DNA of 64,000 bases from assembly GCA_022570795.1 (NCBI GenBank), contig JAKUDP010000003.1:1054001-1118000 (forward strand). The letters run 5' to 3'. Under the pieces are notes generated by a model, which had not been told where the DNA came from, did not search any database, and saw only the letters and a list, made by a program, of their open reading frames with translations. The DNA is from Sphaerulina vaccinii. Taxonomy: Eukaryota > Ascomycota > Dothideomycetes > Mycosphaerellales > Mycosphaerellaceae. A program made the position numbers and the translations under genes. This document shows, piece after piece, positions 61,748 to 64,000 of this stretch. Numbering within the stretch: the first letter of the stretch is position 1; each line of letters starts with the position of its first letter.

Positions 61748-62461
61748 TTATGGTACTCTGCTGCCGGCAGCTTCCAAGGTACCAGCTTCCATGTCGCCAA
61801 TCTCAGCACCAAGATCCGCGGCACCGCTAGTAGTAGTGCCATCGATGCCGTCCAGACCATTGGTCATCGACTTGGTCATATCGCCAGCTCCGGCTGCGGC
61901 TGCGAAGTTCTGGAAACCGTTGGAGATCTTGTCGAGCTGACGTCGAACTGCGCTGCCAACAGCCTCCAGAGTGCCGGCTTCCATGTTGCCAACCTCAGCT
62001 CCAAGGTCTGCAGCTGCGCTGGTCGAAGTGCCATCAATGCCATCCAGTCCCGTAGTCAATGGTGCAGTCATGTCGCCGATTCCAGCTGCAGCTCCAATGT
62101 TCTGGAAGCCATTCGATATCTTGTCGAGCTGACGTCTAGCTGGCTTGGTCTTGCTGATCATCTTGGCGACGTTGTCCTCTGCGTTTTCGATGCCATAACC
62201 TACACCATTGTCGGTCGATGAGAGGATGGAGTTGCATGCTGCTCCTTCTCCGGCTAGTTGGCGGGTCACTTTCTTTCCAGAGATGGTCTTGGCTGTGTTG
62301 TCTTCTGCGTTCTCGATGCCGTAGCCAACGCCATTATCGGTAGAAGAGAGGATCGAGTTGCAAGCGGCGCCTTCACCAGCCAATTGAGGAAGTGGTGCTG
62401 CCAGGACGTTGATGGAAGCACAAGCCATGATGGCAGCGAGGACTGTAGAGGTGTAGAGCAT
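61748..62461 (-). CDS. Secreted Kex2-type repeat precursor (KEP-like protein)
   Basis: Single exon, 237 aa. Residues 1-22 are a signal peptide (MLYTSTVLAAIMACASINVL). The rest is made of two kinds of repeat, each present twice: A1 (26-67) and A2 (68-110), then B1 (111-174) and B2 (175-235). Each unit starts with Gln-Leu. A1 follows PLP; A2 follows the KKVTR, B1 follows PARR and B2 follows AVRR, so basic (Kex2-type) cuts would free units with N-terminal Gln, which can cyclise to pyroglutamate. A has one Cys (GEGAACNSIL). B starts QLDKISNGFQN and ends MEAGTLEA-GS. Fungal 'KEP' precursors with this plan give secreted signalling peptides or RiPPs. No UstYa-type enzyme gene is in the window, so the product is unknown. 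It is not a typical pheromone precursor. Confidence 0.85.
   Translation of the reverse strand: MLYTSTVLAAIMACASINVLAAPLPQLAGEGAACNSILSSTDNGVGYGIENAEDNTAKTISGKKVTRQLAGEGAACNSILSSTDNGVGYGIENAEDNVAKMISKTKPARRQLDKISNGFQNIGAAAGIGDMTAPLTTGLDGIDGTSTSAAADLGAEVGNMEAGTLEAVGSAVRRQLDKISNGFQNFAAAAGAGDMTKSMTNGLDGIDGTTTSGAADLGAEIGDMEAGTLEAAGSRVP
61757..61939 (-). repeat. Repeat unit B2
   Basis: Residues 175-235 of the precursor, QLDKISNGFQNFAAAAGAGD to EAAGSR; 61 residues. Confidence 0.9.
61940..62131 (-). repeat. Repeat unit B1
   Basis: Residues 111-174, QLDKISNGFQNIGAAAGIGD to AVRR; about 80% identical to B2 in protein. Confidence 0.9.
62132..62260 (-). repeat. Repeat unit A2
   Basis: Residues 68-110, QLAGEGAACNSILSSTDNGV to PARR. 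Its first 30 residues are identical to A1, but 16 of 30 codons differ silently. Confidence 0.95.
62261..62386 (-). repeat. Repeat unit A1
   Basis: Residues 26-67, from QLAGEGAACNSIL to KKVTR. Confidence 0.95.
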
Positions 62462-63470
62462 GGTTGCGGTGCGAGATGAGTCCTGAAGGTGGAAGGAATG
62501 ATGTCCTGCTGGCCTCTATGCCTTGAGTTGTTGGCTTGTGCTTGTGATAGATGTGTTGATGAGCGTCTTTGGCCATGCTGATCAAGGTCTATTTATCTGC
62601 ACTTGAGAGACGACCCACGCTGGAAGGCAATTGCGTCACTGCATACCGCACCTACGCTAACCTCATTGCATAGCTCAACGACGCTGTATCGCGGCAATAA
62701 TAGTGATTCTGCCGTCTATCAGCGATGTTAGCGGCCAAGCGGCAAGGTGAGGTCGGCCATGAGATACTGCTAGATCGACGTCAATGGCAATGGCCATGCT
62801 TGGGAGTCACAGCGATGATCATTCTTCGCCATGTGTCAAAAACGTGCTGTTGATCAGGCCGTGGGTGAGAGAAACCGCCGTTGCTGACACGCCTGCGGCA
62901 AAGAGGTTTTCCAATGCAGTGTCCTGGAATGGTAAAGATCGCTTCACTGTAGGCTTCGACCGCCTGCTTTTGCTTTTCATCTGCCGCGCTGTAGCGTAGA
63001 GAGACCTAGTGATCTGCAGATATCAGCACCACTTAGGCAATTCCGGCAATTTAAAGATTCAGGAGCCTCATGAACAGACCTCACTCTGCAGCAAAGTGAT
63101 GAGAGTCTGCATTTGAGCCGCCTGGCTATTCGGCACTCAAATGGCTTGATTTGTACTGCGTGGCTGTTGTCGCAGGCCAGTGGCAGTGACGCTTACATGG
63201 CATAAGCTTTCAGGGTGTCTCGGCAGAGCAGAGCCTGCAGAGCTCGACCTGCAGCCTCCGACGAAGAGGCGCTTCTGCATAAATAGCAAATCCAATCACA
63301 CTACCGCACCTGCAAGTAGGCGCATCTGCAAAGCATTCCTCAAGCTCACCGCAGGAATGCTTAGGTTTGCTATTGCCTCTTTACAAAGGTATACATTCGA
63401 TAGCCACGGCGTCATGCATGACAGCGATACTTCAAACGAGACTGGAATTCGAGGAAGTCCGATAGGAGCA
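62462..63470. other. Upstream region of the precursor gene
   Basis: 1 kb with no supported gene. Short frames have no motif. Confidence 0.4.
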
Positions 63471-63900
63471 CAGGGGTTCGCAAGATCGGCTGACAATTCA
63501 CGCTAGTTCCGGTATGAATCCACCTTTCTCCAGTCTCTATAACTCGACAACAAACAACTCTATGAGGATGTTTATATGACGGTATATGCTCAGCTCGATG
63601 CTGCGATTCATACGCGACTCCTCCGGTAGGAATCCGTTGTAGTTTGAGTCCGCTAGAAAAGTCGCTTAGTCCATTTGGCGGAGCCAAACTGTAAGCCCGA
63701 CTTCACACTTCTCTGCTGCCTCTATTCTTCGAGTAGGCAAGACAAGCCGTAATATGAAAATGCTCGCAGCGTTATTTCCTACAACATTGTTCATACAAAC
63801 TAATCCGTAATATTGTTGTAGAAGGACATATTATATGCTGAAGAGGGTGGGGTTTTGGTGATGCTTAGCGTGAATTGTCAGCCGATCTTGCGAACCCCTA
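63471..63900. mobile_element. ~430-bp inverted-repeat element (hAT-like, non-autonomous)
   Basis: A perfect 34-bp inverted repeat (63472-63505 and 63866-63899, starting AGGGGTTCGCAAGATCGGCT) bounds the element. The left end begins CAGGGG and the right end finishes CCCCTA, as in hAT termini after one change. Flanking 8-mers taggagca and tgggagaa match at six of eight positions, so an aged 8-bp target duplication is plausible. Inside there is no transposase; a short palindromic stretch TTTGGCGGAGCCAAACT occurs near 63675. Its repeats do not match the element at 19.3 kb. Confidence 0.75.
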
Positions 63901-64000
63901 TGGGAGAATAACAAGCCCTACTCGTAGTAGCATGTACATTGTCCCGATGCAGTCTCGGATGACAGGGAACAAATCTTTCAATGGCTGTGCCTTTTCGGGA

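Noticed and set aside
61748..62461. Interpreting the repeat precursor as a mating pheromone
   Set aside because: No WCW...GQPCW-type alpha-factor repeats and no CaaX end; the repeat units are far longer.
1..64000. CRISPR arrays, rRNA, integrated virus or secondary-metabolite core genes
   Set aside because: No regular spaced repeats, rRNA-like stretches, capsid/polymerase genes, or PKS/NRPS/terpene-synthase motifs were seen.

Overview
This window looks like nuclear DNA of a filamentous ascomycete. Genes are short-spaced, on both strands, with 0-4 introns of about 41-112 nt carrying GTRNGT donors, CTRAC/CTAAC-type branch points and YAG acceptors. The protein families (SRP54, RRP15, YOP1, RFX, PIAS, GSH2, Glc8) are fungal housekeeping genes. 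Several other families (vanadium haloperoxidase, cellobiose dehydrogenase, F-box-like proteins, small secreted Cys-rich protein, a Dothideomycete-type acidic hypothetical) suggest a plant-associated Dothideomycete, perhaps Mycosphaerellaceae-like; that placement is inference. No bacterial operons, CRISPR array, rRNA or convincing tRNA was found.

Layout. 0-8 kb: 3' end of a vanadium-haloperoxidase-like gene, a damaged zinc-finger ORF, a gene-poor stretch, protein phosphatase inhibitor 2 (GLC8-like) and an intronless cellobiose dehydrogenase. 8-19 kb: gene-poor stretch, ACT-domain protein, small membrane protein, GH64-like protein, a broken gene, a GARS-only purine enzyme, a MINDY-type deubiquitinase with a C-terminal CaaX box, and a three-exon secreted eight-cysteine protein. 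19-23.5 kb: a 394-bp hAT-type MITE with perfect 8-bp target duplication, a kinase gene broken by one extra base in an A-run, and a further gene relic. 23.8-31.3 kb: SRP54 and RRP15 from a shared promoter, an F-box-like gene, and a 781-aa fungal-type protein. 31.5-36.5 kb: another gene relic, an acidic hypothetical protein, an RBR-type ubiquitin ligase with two related 112-nt introns, and a 241-bp TA-flanked MITE. 36.7-50.6 kb: YOP1, RFX factor, repeat-containing hypothetical, SIZ/PIAS SUMO ligase, DUF2423 protein, and a large DUF4203 membrane protein. 52-64 kb: glutathione synthetase, a 1741-aa SNF2 ATPase, a four-helix membrane protein, a secreted Kex2-type repeat precursor, and a third inverted-repeat element.

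Functional themes. The core genes cover protein targeting (SRP54, YOP1), ribosome assembly (RRP15, DUF2423 protein), ubiquitin/SUMO control (MINDY, RBR, PIAS), transcription/chromatin (RFX, SNF2) and purine/glutathione metabolism. The accessory genes (haloperoxidase, cellobiose dehydrogenase, Cys-rich secreted protein, repeat precursor) would act outside the cell. The most interesting items are the repeat precursor at 61.7-62.5 kb, whose two copies of a 30-residue block are identical in protein but differ at about half of their codons by silent changes only; the effector-like gene beside the hAT MITE; the AIRS-less GARS gene; and the paired 112-nt introns that resemble introner-like elements.
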